Below are positions 17,238 to 24,975 of a DNA stretch of 64,000 bases, piece by piece. Numbering within the stretch: the first letter of the stretch is position 1; every line of letters begins with the position of its first letter. The stretch is from Methanolinea sp. Lineage in GTDB: Archaea > Halobacteriota > Methanomicrobia > Methanomicrobiales > Methanospirillaceae. The notes under the pieces were generated by a model that worked only from the letters and a program-made list of their open reading frames with translations, ran no database searches and had not been told where the DNA came from. The stretch covers positions 1 to 64,000 of the forward strand of contig JADFDO010000006.1 in the NCBI GenBank assembly GCA_018262855.1, written 5' to 3'. A program made the translations under genes and the position numbers.

Positions 17238-17888
17238 GTGAAAGTAGGAATCGTAGGCGGAACCGGCGATATCGGCGAGGGGATTGCCATGCGCCTCTCG
17301 TCCCATCACGACGTCATCATCGGTTCTAGAGAGGCGGAAAAAGCAGTCCAGAGCAGCGTGTGCTGCTTCGATCTGTTGAAAAAGCGGGGGCTTCCATGCA
17401 CCTGCCAGGGCCACACGAACCAGGAGGCGGTGGACAGATCCGATGTGATCATCCTTGCGATCCCCTTCAGGCATGTCGAACCCACCCTGGCCACACTGAC
17501 CGGGCTCTCAAATAAGATTGTGGTATCACCTGTGAATCCGATGGAGAAGCGCGATTATTTCGTGTTCGTTCCTCCTCCCGAGGGATCGGCAGCCCTGATG
17601 ATAAAGCGTCTCCTTCCTCCCGATGCACGTCTGTGCACGGCGTTCAATACGGTCGCTGCCAACAAGTGGAGGGCTCTCGATGAGGAACTCGATCTGGCAA
17701 TACCTGTTTGTGGCGATGACGCTGAAGCAAAGGCCGTCGTCATGGAGTTGATCAACAGCGTATCCAAGGTCAGGGCATACAATGCCGGGCCCCTCGCCGC
17801 TTCCAACATGGTGGAATGCTTAACCCCCCTGCTGCTGAACATTGCACGGTTCAACAAGATGCGTGATGTCGGGGTCCAGTTCAAATAG
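17238..17888 (+). CDS. npdG: F420H2:NADP+ oxidoreductase
   Basis: 216 residues, usual size. Start is GTG immediately after the thioredoxin TAA. The N-terminal Rossmann motif VGIVGGTGDIGEGIA and IIGSREAEKA (NADP phosphate-binding S-R), together with the F420-site region around VVSPVNPMEK, fit the Fno/NpdG family. Transfers hydride between F420H2 and NADP+, making NADPH for biosynthesis in methanogens. Its coupling with thioredoxin suggests a redox operon. Confidence 0.92.
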   Translation: MKVGIVGGTGDIGEGIAMRLSSHHDVIIGSREAEKAVQSSVCCFDLLKKRGLPCTCQGHTNQEAVDRSDVIILAIPFRHVEPTLATLTGLSNKIVVSPVNPMEKRDYFVFVPPPEGSAALMIKRLLPPDARLCTAFNTVAANKWRALDEELDLAIPVCGDDAEAKAVVMELINSVSKVRAYNAGPLAASNMVECLTPLLLNIARFNKMRDVGVQFK

Positions 17889-17908
17889 CTTTTTTTCACC
17901 TTCACTTC

Positions 17909-18490
17909 ATGACCTCGCTTCTCGAAGAATTCCAAAAAGTGGGCAAGAGGCTCCGCGAAGAAGGACTCGTGGATGCAAATTTCGGGAATATGAGCGTCCG
18001 TGAGGAGGATGGATTCTCAATAACACGCACCGGATCGTTTCTGGATTCCCCCGGCAAACTTGTTTTTGTTCCTTTTGATGGAGAAGCCCCCAAGCAAGCG
18101 TCGAATGAACACCAGGCACACCGGGAAATATACCGTATCACGCCACATCGCGCTGTCGTGCATGCACACCCTCCCCATGCAGTCGCATTGTCCCTTCATC
18201 ATGAGAGGATAATCCCCGCCGATTGCGAGGGAGAGATGTTCTGCCCCGAGATCCAGGTGGTAACTGGGGCGCCGGGGAGTATCGGGATGGCACAGAACGT
18301 CGCAAAGGCACTCGTTGAGCACAGGGTTGTTATTGTCAGGGGGCATGGGACTTTCGCAGCAGGAAAGACTCTTGAAGAGGCATATATCATGACGTCCCTC
18401 GCCGAACACAGTTGCCAAGTGTTGATCCTCTCCGGCAAGGAATGTCATGATACTATCAATTCCTGCCAACCAGGGAATCAAAGAGAATAA
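17909..18490 (+). CDS. Class II aldolase family protein (fuculose-1-phosphate aldolase-like)
   Basis: 193 residues. Zinc ligands of the AraD/FucA family are visible: HAHPPHA (two His) and the later RGHG, with an acidic residue in ADCEGEMF as candidate catalytic Glu. The N-terminal NFGNMSVRE corresponds to the phosphate-binding loop. In methanogens such proteins are annotated as L-fuculose-1-phosphate aldolase and have been linked to sugar or lactaldehyde (F420 side-chain) metabolism. Nearness to npdG is suggestive only. Confidence 0.85.
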   Translation: MTSLLEEFQKVGKRLREEGLVDANFGNMSVREEDGFSITRTGSFLDSPGKLVFVPFDGEAPKQASNEHQAHREIYRITPHRAVVHAHPPHAVALSLHHERIIPADCEGEMFCPEIQVVTGAPGSIGMAQNVAKALVEHRVVIVRGHGTFAAGKTLEEAYIMTSLAEHSCQVLILSGKECHDTINSCQPGNQRE

Positions 18491-18534
18491 AACGAGGAAG
18501 ATCATAGACTATTCAGGAGAGTCCCGTTTCACAT

Positions 18535-18873
18535 ATGGAAGGAATTGCCGAGAAGATCTCAAGACTTCCTCCAGCACTTCAGCGTGAGGTTGAAGACTAT
18601 GTCGATTTTTTACTCTCACGCAAGCCTCCAAAGGAAAAACCCAGTGATACTCCTGACTTCCTTACTCCGCCGTCAACATCAGAACCCTCAAAGCCGATCA
18701 TCCTTGCTGATGAGATTCCCTTTAAAAGTAATCCGGATATCCTCCCGGGGTACAAGGATCTGGAGCATCTTGCGGGTCCGGAAAATGATGAGAGTCCGAG
18801 TGATCCCCCGGTCAGGATAAGGAAAACCCCTTCAACCAGTTCAGGAACGAAACTTCTTGACTGGATTGATTGA
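18535..18873 (+). CDS. DUF2281 domain protein
   Basis: 112 residues. The N-terminal EKISRLPPALQREVEDYVDFLLSR matches the short DUF2281 helix often found in toxin-antitoxin-like or structural proteins. The rest is Pro/Ser-rich and of low complexity. No partner toxin lies beside it. The following 300 bp (18874-19174) show no gene. Confidence 0.65.
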   Translation: MEGIAEKISRLPPALQREVEDYVDFLLSRKPPKEKPSDTPDFLTPPSTSEPSKPIILADEIPFKSNPDILPGYKDLEHLAGPENDESPSDPPVRIRKTPSTSSGTKLLDWID

Positions 18874-19174
18874 AAAATCATTCAATTTACCCGTCACAGG
18901 CAGATCCCATTATACACTGTTTTTCTCCTCTTCTTAATGGGCATTGGGAAAAATTCCAAGGGATTATATCAAATATTTTCTTCCATCCTGAGGATTCAGG
19001 AACCGGGATTCTTAATCAGAGAAATGGATAAAGGGTTCATTATACCTCTGGACCATGATGAACGTCGCCGACCCCATAGGGCGCCCCTGCAGTGAGTCAA
19101 TGACTGTTCATGATTTATTGAGAGTAAAAATGTACTCAAAACCACACAGTGAGGACTTGTCAATAAAATTACAA

Positions 19175-19270
19175 TGGACTCGACGGGATTCGAACCCGTC
19201 TTTTCGCGGGGCTCCCGCCCTCGACCTGGAGGCGACCTTCGGTCACCATCTATTTTACCTTAAAACAGGA
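19175..19270 (-). repeat. 96-bp unit B ending in a tRNA-Ala 3' end
   Basis: Second of two tandem 96-bp units downstream of tRNA-Ala(UGC), about 92 of 96 bases identical to unit A. Read on the minus strand: T/A-rich start, a GGTGACC-GAA-GGTCGCC hairpin, a GC-rich hairpin (GCGGG/CCCGC), then the T-arm and acceptor 3' strand of the tRNA (GGGTTCGAATCCCG...CGAGTCCA). There is no anticodon arm and no matching 5' acceptor strand, so it is not a tRNA gene. Confidence 0.85.
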
Positions 19271-19366
19271 TGGACTCGACGGGATTCGAACCCGTCTTTT
19301 CGCGGGGCTCCCGCCCTCGACCCGGAGGCGACCTTCGGTCACCACCTATTTTTCCTTAAAACAGAA
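19271..19366 (-). repeat. 96-bp unit A ending in a tRNA-Ala 3' end
   Basis: First unit directly after tRNA-Ala(UGC), same layout as unit B with four or so base differences. Its last 30 nt copy the T-arm and acceptor end of the neighbouring tRNA, including the 3' half of the G3:U70 pair. Open frames translated across it contain the WTRRDSNP pattern and are artefacts of tRNA sequence. Confidence 0.85.
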
Positions 19367-19438
19367 TGGACTCGACGGGATTCGAACCCGTGGCCTTCAC
19401 GTTGCAAACGTGACGATCTACCCCTGATCTACGAGCCC
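19367..19438 (-). tRNA. tRNA-Ala (UGC)
   Basis: Full cloverleaf of 72 nt: acceptor GGGCTCG/CGAGTCC with the alanine identity pair G3:U70, discriminator A, anticodon stem TCACG/CGTGA and loop TTTGCAA giving anticodon TGC. No intron and no encoded CCA. Followed downstream by repeat units A and B. Confidence 0.96.
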
Positions 19439-19611
19439 TTCAAGCACATCAGGAAGTGTGCCTTATTCTGTTCTTCTCCGTACCACATATGTCTTGCTGA
19501 ATGAATGCTTCAAATGAAAACTGCTCTAATCTCCAGCCATCTCATGCCTGCCTTCAGTCAGGGATGCATTCCTGTAAAATTTTAAAAAAATAGATGCAGA
19601 TGAGACTTCCA

Positions 19612-19696
19612 TGGACTTGGCGGGATTCGAACCCGCGGCCTTTCCTTTTCCGGACCGGGGGTTCCACCCCTCGACCCCGGGCACGACCTTCGGTCT
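19612..19696 (-). repeat. tRNA-Ala 3'-end unit at the second Ala locus
   Basis: Related unit downstream of tRNA-Ala(CGC), its 3' end 130 bp from the 3' end of that tRNA. It shares the GACCGAAGGTCG hairpin and GGTCGAGGG core with units A/B, has a different GC-rich stem (CCGGGG/CCCCGG), and ends with the T-arm and acceptor strand CAAGTCCA of its own neighbour tRNA rather than that of the UGC gene. No 5' half of a tRNA is present. Confidence 0.8.
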
Positions 19697-19741
19697 TGAA
19701 TTCATCCAAGAAAAGTGAAAGATATTTGATTAAAATGTCCA

Positions 19742-19813
19742 TGGACTTGGCGGGATTCGAACCCGCGGCCTTTACGTTGCGAACGTAACGATCTACCCCT
19801 GATCTACAAGCCC
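19742..19813 (-). tRNA. tRNA-Ala (CGC)
   Basis: 72-nt cloverleaf: acceptor GGGCTTG/CAAGTCC with G3:U70, discriminator A, anticodon stem TTACG/CGTAA and loop TTCGCAA giving anticodon CGC. No intron. Lies 375 bp from tRNA-Ala(UGC) on the same strand. Confidence 0.96.
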
Positions 19814-19979
19814 GAATGCGGTAGTAATGTTCTCTGTTTTTGGGTATTAGTTGTTGCTGATCCAATGATTGCGGTATTCTTGAGTCTTAGATGATAGGCC
19901 TGAAAGCAACGCAAGAGATATCCTGGGAACACAGGCGTATCACGTGAAAATGGCAAGGCCATTTTCGTATAAAAAAAGA

Positions 19980-20999
19980 TCAGAGAATGATCTCGATATC
20001 AAGTTTCTCTGCAAGTTCCTTGTAGCGGTTCCTGATTGTGACCTCGGTCACACCGGCCACTTCTGCAACCTCGCGCTGGGTGCGCCGTTCGCCGCCGAGA
20101 ATGGATGAGATGTAGATCGCAGCGGCGGCAACACCAGTCGGCCCTCGCCCGCTTGTGAGTTCCCGTTCTCCTGCCTGCCGGAGGATCTCGACAGCCCTGC
20201 TCTGGACTTCTCCCTTCAGGTTAAGGCCTGAACAGAACCTCGGTACGTAATCGATCGGCGAGGTGGGCAAGAGTTTGAGGCCAAGCTCTCTTGAGATGAA
20301 GCGGTAGGTTCTCCCGATCTCCTTCCGGGATACACGGGATACTTCCGCAATTTCATCGAGGGTCCTCGGGACACTGCACTGGCGGCATGCTGCATAGAGA
20401 GCGGCGGCTGCGACACCCTCAATACTCCGGCCGCGGATGAGGTTCTTGTCCACCGCATCACGGTACACCACTGCAGCCGTCTCCCTGACGTTCCTCGGTA
20501 GGCCGAGGGCAGATGCCATCCTGTCAAGCTCTGAAAGCGCAAATGCGAGGTTACGCTCCGTCGCATTGCTCACCCTGATGCGCCGCTGCCACTTTCTCAA
20601 CCGGTAGAGCTGGGCACGGTTCTTGCTGGAGATCGCCCTACCATAGGAATCACGGTTTCTCCAGTCGATCATGGTGGAAAGGCCCTTGTCGTGGATAGTA
20701 AAGGTCATCGGAGCTCCAACCCTTGACCTCTTCATGCGCTGGTCGTGGTCGAAGGCCCTCCATTCAGGCCCGCGGTCGATAAAGTCATCATCGATCACCA
20801 GCCCACAGTTCTGGCACACGAGCTCCGCCCGCTCGTAGTCATGCACGAGCTGGCGGCTTCCGCATTCCGGGCATACCGTCTCGGTATGGTCCTCTGCCTT
20901 CTTTTCGTGCTCTTTCACCCGCTCTTTCAGCCTGTTCCTTAAGGCTTCCCGCTCCGTCTGGAGTATTTTCAGCTTCTCGACTTCCTGCACGATCATCAC
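19980..20999 (-). CDS. tfb: Transcription initiation factor TFB
   Basis: 339 residues, typical. N-terminal zinc ribbon ([20 protein letters not shown] then CGLVIDD), the B-finger region ([22 protein letters not shown]), and two cyclin-like repeats (about 145-230 and 240-335) that bind TBP and the BRE. Recruits RNA polymerase to TATA promoters. GAR1 is encoded just upstream, a common archaeal gene pair. Confidence 0.97.
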   Translation of the reverse strand: MMIVQEVEKLKILQTEREALRNRLKERVKEHEKKAEDHTETVCPECGSRQLVHDYERAELVCQNCGLVIDDDFIDRGPEWRAFDHDQRMKRSRVGAPMTFTIHDKGLSTMIDWRNRDSYGRAISSKNRAQLYRLRKWQRRIRVSNATERNLAFALSELDRMASALGLPRNVRETAAVVYRDAVDKNLIRGRSIEGVAAAALYAACRQCSVPRTLDEIAEVSRVSRKEIGRTYRFISRELGLKLLPTSPIDYVPRFCSGLNLKGEVQSRAVEILRQAGERELTSGRGPTGVAAAAIYISSILGGERRTQREVAEVAGVTEVTIRNRYKELAEKLDIEIIL

Positions 21000-21005
21000 A
21001 CCTTG

Positions 21006-21230
21006 TTATCTGATGAATAACCTCTCCCCAGCCTGCACCGCGCATGGCCCCCTACAGAGAACAGCGGCTTTTGGTCTGGATACATTCCCGAATATATCCA
21101 CGACCTTTCCAACCGGTTTTAATCGCCTGTCCACGACATCGCAATAAAGCCGTGGGAGCTGGGCCGCATCACATTGCACCACAAGGATGCGGGACCCTAG
21201 AGCATGAATTGCGAGTCCAATGAATTTCAC
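21006..21230 (-). CDS. gar1: H/ACA RNP component GAR1
   Basis: 74 residues; small beta-barrel with LVVQCDAAQLPRLYCDVVDRR and VGKVVDIFGNVSRPKAAV, matching archaeal Gar1. It binds Cbf5 and promotes turnover of RNA-guided pseudouridylation. Located 6 bp before tfb, a conserved archaeal order. Confidence 0.88.
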   Translation of the reverse strand: MKFIGLAIHALGSRILVVQCDAAQLPRLYCDVVDRRLKPVGKVVDIFGNVSRPKAAVLCRGPCAVQAGERLFIR

Positions 21231-21284
21231 GCGAAAAACCTCTTGTTCTTCTGCCTGGGAGATCAGACTGAAGAAGTTAGTAAT

Positions 21285-21315
21285 CTATATATATAGAAAA
21301 CAATAGTATATAAAC
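21285..21315 (-). promoter_or_regulatory. TATA elements upstream of gar1-tfb
   Basis: Two TATA-like elements on the minus strand: a 12-bp palindrome ctatatatatag (21285-21296) about 55-65 bp before the gar1 ATG, and GTTTATATAC (21306-21315) further up. Either may drive gar1-tfb. Which is used cannot be decided by eye. Confidence 0.45.
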
Positions 21316-21335
21316 TTATTGTGAAGATATAAATA

Positions 21336-21986
21336 TTATTTTTGGCGTAAAAGCCATTCCTGGATATTTAAACCCATAATACGGTTGCATTGCTCCTGAT
21401 CGAGCCCGGCCCCCAGTCCCACCAGCATTTTTGCGCGCGTGTCAAGCAGGTCCCCGGGAGCGTGGGAATCGGAGTCGATGACAATCTGGGATCCGGATGC
21501 AATCGCGGTCCTCACCACATGACCGTTGGTCCTGTTATGTCCGCCACGGGATGTTATCTCGAGAGCTACCCCGTTCGAGCTGGCCAGTTGTGCGTCGTCG
21601 ATCGTGATGAGCCCCGGGTGAGCCAGGACATCCACATCGCGGCACCCGCATGCGGCGCGGTTTGTCCCGGGGGCCACCGGCTCTACAGGCGTCTCCCCAT
21701 GGACGATCACAATCGCTGCCCCGATCTCTTTCGCTTCCCTTGCAAGACCGGGAATCTCAATGGGAGGGACATGGGTAAGTTCAACTCCCGGGAGAAGTGT
21801 CACGCCGTATTCGCGGGAAGAGACGGTAAGTTTTTTGAGGGCTTTGATCAGTTCATGCAGGTTCGTGGTATCTGCGTGGTCGGTGATCGCAACCGTGGTA
21901 TAACCAAGAACTGACATTCTCCGGATGAGCTCGATGGGAAGCATCTCCCCGTCTGTCATGGTGGTATGGGTGTGGAGATCGTACAT
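21336..21986 (-). CDS. PHP-domain phosphoesterase
   Basis: About 216 residues from ATG 21986, where the PHP motif MYDLHTHTTMTDGE begins; the frame upstream lies within the SRP19 gene. Metal-binding His/Asp motifs: DLHTHT, ITDHAD, ELTHV, IVHGET, DVLAHPG and DSDSHAPG. Belongs to the histidinol-phosphatase-like PHP family of archaea. It shares fold features with Rpp30 of RNase P but lacks that context. Substrate unknown. Five bases separate it from SRP19. Confidence 0.85.
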   Translation of the reverse strand: MYDLHTHTTMTDGEMLPIELIRRMSVLGYTTVAITDHADTTNLHELIKALKKLTVSSREYGVTLLPGVELTHVPPIEIPGLAREAKEIGAAIVIVHGETPVEPVAPGTNRAACGCRDVDVLAHPGLITIDDAQLASSNGVALEITSRGGHNRTNGHVVRTAIASGSQIVIDSDSHAPGDLLDTRAKMLVGLGAGLDQEQCNRIMGLNIQEWLLRQK

Positions 21987-21991
21987 CAGTC

Positions 21992-22264
21992 TCACTTCCC
22001 CGTCGCAAGATTCGATGCAACCTTCTTCAGGAGTTTCTCCTTGCTCTCGCTCCATTCTACAAGGATCCTCCCTTCCTTCATCCACCATCGTGCGGGGAAA
22101 TGCTTCTGTTCCACCCGGAAACGAAGCCCCGTTCTCTTCACCGCCCTTTCAAGGTCTGCGAGGGACGGATCCCGGACTGCTCCGGAGATTGCAACTCTCC
22201 GGCCTTCGTTCCTTTTCAGGGCAGCGTTGAAGTAACAGGGGTAGAGAATGCGCTCACCTTTCAT
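21992..22264 (-). CDS. srp19: Signal recognition particle 19 kDa protein
   Basis: 90 residues; the signature RILYPCYFNAALKRNEGRRV near the N-terminus and the DLERAVKRTGLRFRVEQKHFPARWW region fit archaeal SRP19. Binds helices 6 and 8 of 7S RNA and prepares the SRP54 site. Cotranscribed with the PHP gene. Confidence 0.92.
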   Translation of the reverse strand: MKGERILYPCYFNAALKRNEGRRVAISGAVRDPSLADLERAVKRTGLRFRVEQKHFPARWWMKEGRILVEWSESKEKLLKKVASNLATGK

Positions 22265-22320
22265 CCCTACTATTGTATGATGGTGAACCTATAAACTCTC
22301 CAGCATCCAATGATAATAGC

Positions 22321-22968
22321 ATGCATCATATCGACGTCAGGATCGAGAAGGATATTTATGACGTCAACCGGCGGATTGCCGAGTCGAACGCCCACCATCT
22401 AAAGGCTCACGGTGTGAGGGCCTTTGACCTTCTGGGAGCCATAGGATCGGGTAAGACTGCACTCATAGAAAAGGTAGTGCCTCTCCTTAAACAACGCGGT
22501 CTCCAGGCAGGGGCCATTGCGGGAGATGTATTTGGCGACGATGACTACCAGAGGATCAGGGCACTTGGAATCCCTGCGGTCAATGCCAACACGGGAAAGG
22601 AATGCCATCTCGATGCACACCTTGTTGAACACTCCCTGGAGGATCTCGACCTTGAGAGTATCGATATCCTGTTCATTGAGAACGTCGGGAACATGGTATG
22701 TCCCACCGATTTCCTTCTTGGTGCAGAGAAGCGCGTGGTCATCGTCAGCTCAACGGAGGGTGATGATGTGGTGAACAAGCACCCCATGATGTTCAGGGGT
22801 TGCGACATAGGGATCATCAACAAGATCGATCTTGCTCCCCTTGTCGGCGCAGACCTGGACCGGATGGAGAACGACATGCGCCGCTATCACCCGGGAATGG
22901 GCATCTTTCGCACCAACCTGAAGACCGGTGAAGGGATTCCCGCTTTTCTCGACGCCCTCCTGAAATAG
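22321..22968 (+). CDS. hypB: Hydrogenase/urease nickel-incorporation GTPase HypB
   Basis: 215 residues from ATG 22321; a longer frame back to 22273 would start before the likely TATA (CCTATAAAC, about 22288-22296). P-loop GAIGSGKTALIEK, the metal-site motif TGKECHLDAHLVEHSL, ENVGNMVCP, and NKIDLAP. It inserts Ni into [NiFe] hydrogenase precursors with HypA; the Eha large subunit encoded at 45.5 kb is a client. No N-terminal His-rich stretch. Confidence 0.95.
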   Translation: MHHIDVRIEKDIYDVNRRIAESNAHHLKAHGVRAFDLLGAIGSGKTALIEKVVPLLKQRGLQAGAIAGDVFGDDDYQRIRALGIPAVNANTGKECHLDAHLVEHSLEDLDLESIDILFIENVGNMVCPTDFLLGAEKRVVIVSSTEGDDVVNKHPMMFRGCDIGIINKIDLAPLVGADLDRMENDMRRYHPGMGIFRTNLKTGEGIPAFLDALLK

Positions 22969-23070
22969 TGGGTGAAATTTTATTAGGTGAAAGTGTAAAT
23001 ATTAAAGAACTCCGGCAGGATTCATTCCTGCTGAACAAGGTTTTATCTGGACATACCAAGGGGAAATGAC

Positions 23071-23448
23071 ATGCTCTGGCAAGGAAGATCTGTAAGACAG
23101 CCCACGGGTGGCCGCTACCGGCTGACCCTAGTGAAGCGGCGATCCGAGATCGGGTCAGCACCGACCGACAGCCACATCGGCAAGGAAAGGAGAATGATCA
23201 TCCGCACGACAGGTGGGGATCGGAAGGTCCGTACCATGCGTGGTGAATTTGCAAATGTTGCTGACCCGCGGTCAGGTACTGTTCGCAAGGTCAGGATAGA
23301 GACAGTTGAGGCAAATGGTGCGAACCCGAACTACGTGAGGCGTAATCTCCTTACGAAGGGTGCAGTCGTCAGGACTGAACTCGGAAAAGCCCGTATTCTC
23401 AGCCGACCCGGCCAGGAAGGCGTCATTAACGCGATATTGATCGAATAA
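23071..23448 (+). CDS. rps8e: 30S ribosomal protein S8e
   Basis: 125 residues, archaeal size. MLWQGRSVRQPTGGRYR at the start and the VRRNLLTKGAVVRTELGKARILSRPGQEGVINAILI tail are characteristic. SD AAGGGGA lies upstream; T-rich sequence follows the stop as a likely terminator. The next 499 bp to 23947 are A+T-rich and show no gene. Confidence 0.95.
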   Translation: MLWQGRSVRQPTGGRYRLTLVKRRSEIGSAPTDSHIGKERRMIIRTTGGDRKVRTMRGEFANVADPRSGTVRKVRIETVEANGANPNYVRRNLLTKGAVVRTELGKARILSRPGQEGVINAILIE

Positions 23449-23947
23449 AAATTCCTTTTTTGTGTCGCATCTTGATTCATGAGAAGTGATGCCTCTCTTT
23501 TCCCCCTATTTGCAGAAGAGAACGCATATGTCCCCATTGTGGTGCAAGTATGCGATCCCTGCACCAGAATTTCATGAAATTTCGGGAAAAGTGGCGGTCC
23601 AAAAGTCGTATCCATGAAAGAAATCCCGGTGTAGGAGGATGGCACCGGCAGATACGACTCTTGTCGCATAAAATATTCTATTCATAACGATATATAGATT
23701 ACGATAGATGTAATAATTATTCGTGAGAGCAGCTTACTGACACGGTAATGAATACCCGGTTTCCTGCGAGTAAAACCTCATAAAATCCCCTTTCCCCGGG
23801 CAACCCGATTCTTCGAATAAGTAATCATATCCAATGGCAGCGAGGTAGATCATCCGGAAGTTACTTAAAAGCTCGGTTCTCGATCATTGGATCTCATTTG
23901 GGAGCATTGATACGGTCACATGGAGATTCTTATCGTGAGAGTGAGAG

Positions 23948-24412
23948 ATGAGCCTCACAATCACCATCGCTGCGCCATTCCGGCATGCCCGAAAGGACCA
24001 GCTGAAGAAGAACGAGATCGTGTATTACCTCGCTTTTAAGCAGCACTGGATGAATATCAACGAGGCCAATATTCTCATCGCAAGAGCGGGGGAAGAAGGG
24101 CTTATTGAAATGGATGGAGATATGATACGGCCCCTCTTCGATGTCTCCACCATCGAGATTCCACTCGGTTATAAACCGGGTTCGGCGGTGTTTGAACGAT
24201 CTGACCCGGTCGATGACCTCCTCTCCAGGGTCTCGAAGCACACAGGTATCGCTCTGGCAGAGATTGTGGCAGAGCAGAACCAGATTGTCATGGAACAATT
24301 CAGGGGAAATCTTCGCTCTGAAGCCGCAGTGGTGATACTGGCCAGGCGGCACGGAGTGGAATTCCAGGACCTGCTCCCTGCCCTGAGGGAACACCTGCTG
24401 AAAAATGAGTGA
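23948..24412 (+). CDS. DUF2240 protein
   Basis: 154 residues, resembling the archaeal DUF2240 family: an N-terminal helical/winged segment (KDQLKKNEIVYYLAFKQHW), then AEQNQIVMEQFRGNLRSEAAVVILARRHGVE. Possibly nucleic-acid-associated. It converges on rps6e with stops adjacent. No catalytic motif seen. Confidence 0.75.
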   Translation: MSLTITIAAPFRHARKDQLKKNEIVYYLAFKQHWMNINEANILIARAGEEGLIEMDGDMIRPLFDVSTIEIPLGYKPGSAVFERSDPVDDLLSRVSKHTGIALAEIVAEQNQIVMEQFRGNLRSEAAVVILARRHGVEFQDLLPALREHLLKNE

Positions 24413-24817
24413 TTAAGCCTTTTTCTCTTCTGCGACTGGTTTTGCGAAGTATTCGTCCAGCGCCTTGTCACCATATTCAGTCACTCGGGCGTTGATCTGG
24501 ACAAAATCGGCAGTGATCTCGTTTCCCCTCACAGCCTTGCGCTTGCGCTGTCCTTCCATGACAGGCTTGAATCCCGCACCGCTTGAGAGCAGAAGACGCC
24601 TTCTCCCTGACATGGGAAGGTTCCGTTTTGCGGGGGTTCCATTCCTGTCCGATCCACCAGTAATCTGCATCCTGTAACCAGGAAGACCGAAAGATCCTGC
24701 GTCTATTTCATCCCCAATCTTCCTGCCGATAAGGGCACCTGCAGCCCCCCCGGTCACATCAACCTTGTATGCCCTTCCTGTCTTCTGGTCAGACAGCACG
24801 ATTTTAAACTCTGCCAT
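24413..24817 (-). CDS. rps6e: 30S ribosomal protein S6e
   Basis: About 134 residues from ATG 24817, preceded by AAAGGAGGG; the open frame runs 12 codons further with no support. MAEFKIVLSDQKTGRAYKVD, then GRKIGDEIDAGSFGLPGYRMQITGGSDRNGTPAKR are hallmarks of S6e. It follows the aIF5B gene. Confidence 0.95.
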   Translation of the reverse strand: MAEFKIVLSDQKTGRAYKVDVTGGAAGALIGRKIGDEIDAGSFGLPGYRMQITGGSDRNGTPAKRNLPMSGRRRLLLSSGAGFKPVMEGQRKRKAVRGNEITADFVQINARVTEYGDKALDEYFAKPVAEEKKA

Positions 24818-24945
24818 TGTTTCATTCCCTCCTTTGGAAAAGACCGGTACCATCCACCGGCATATGCCCGGATGCCAGTTCGCTCCCCGGGATGAATACC
24901 CGGGAGATATATTCTCCGGCCCCGGAACTTACTCCATGAAGTACC

Positions 24946-24968
24946 TATACCATTGGGTGAATGGTATA
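24946..24968. promoter_or_regulatory. Inverted repeat at the S6e promoter
   Basis: Perfect 9-bp arms tataccatt and aatggtata around a 5-base loop, between the aIF5B stop (24976) and S6e. A TATA-like TTTAATATA (minus) overlaps its upstream arm. It may be an operator or an mRNA hairpin for S6e; it lacks the G+C content and T-run of a classical terminator. Confidence 0.5.
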
Positions 24969-24975
24969 TTAAAGT

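Noticed and set aside
19175-19366. Tandem 96-bp repeats as a CRISPR array
   Set aside because: Only two full units, repeat length equals the whole period, no spacers and no cas genes.
19055-19504. 149-residue ORF across the tRNA-Ala units, with repeating WTRRDSNP
   Set aside because: It is the translation of the antisense of tRNA and tRNA-like repeat sequence.
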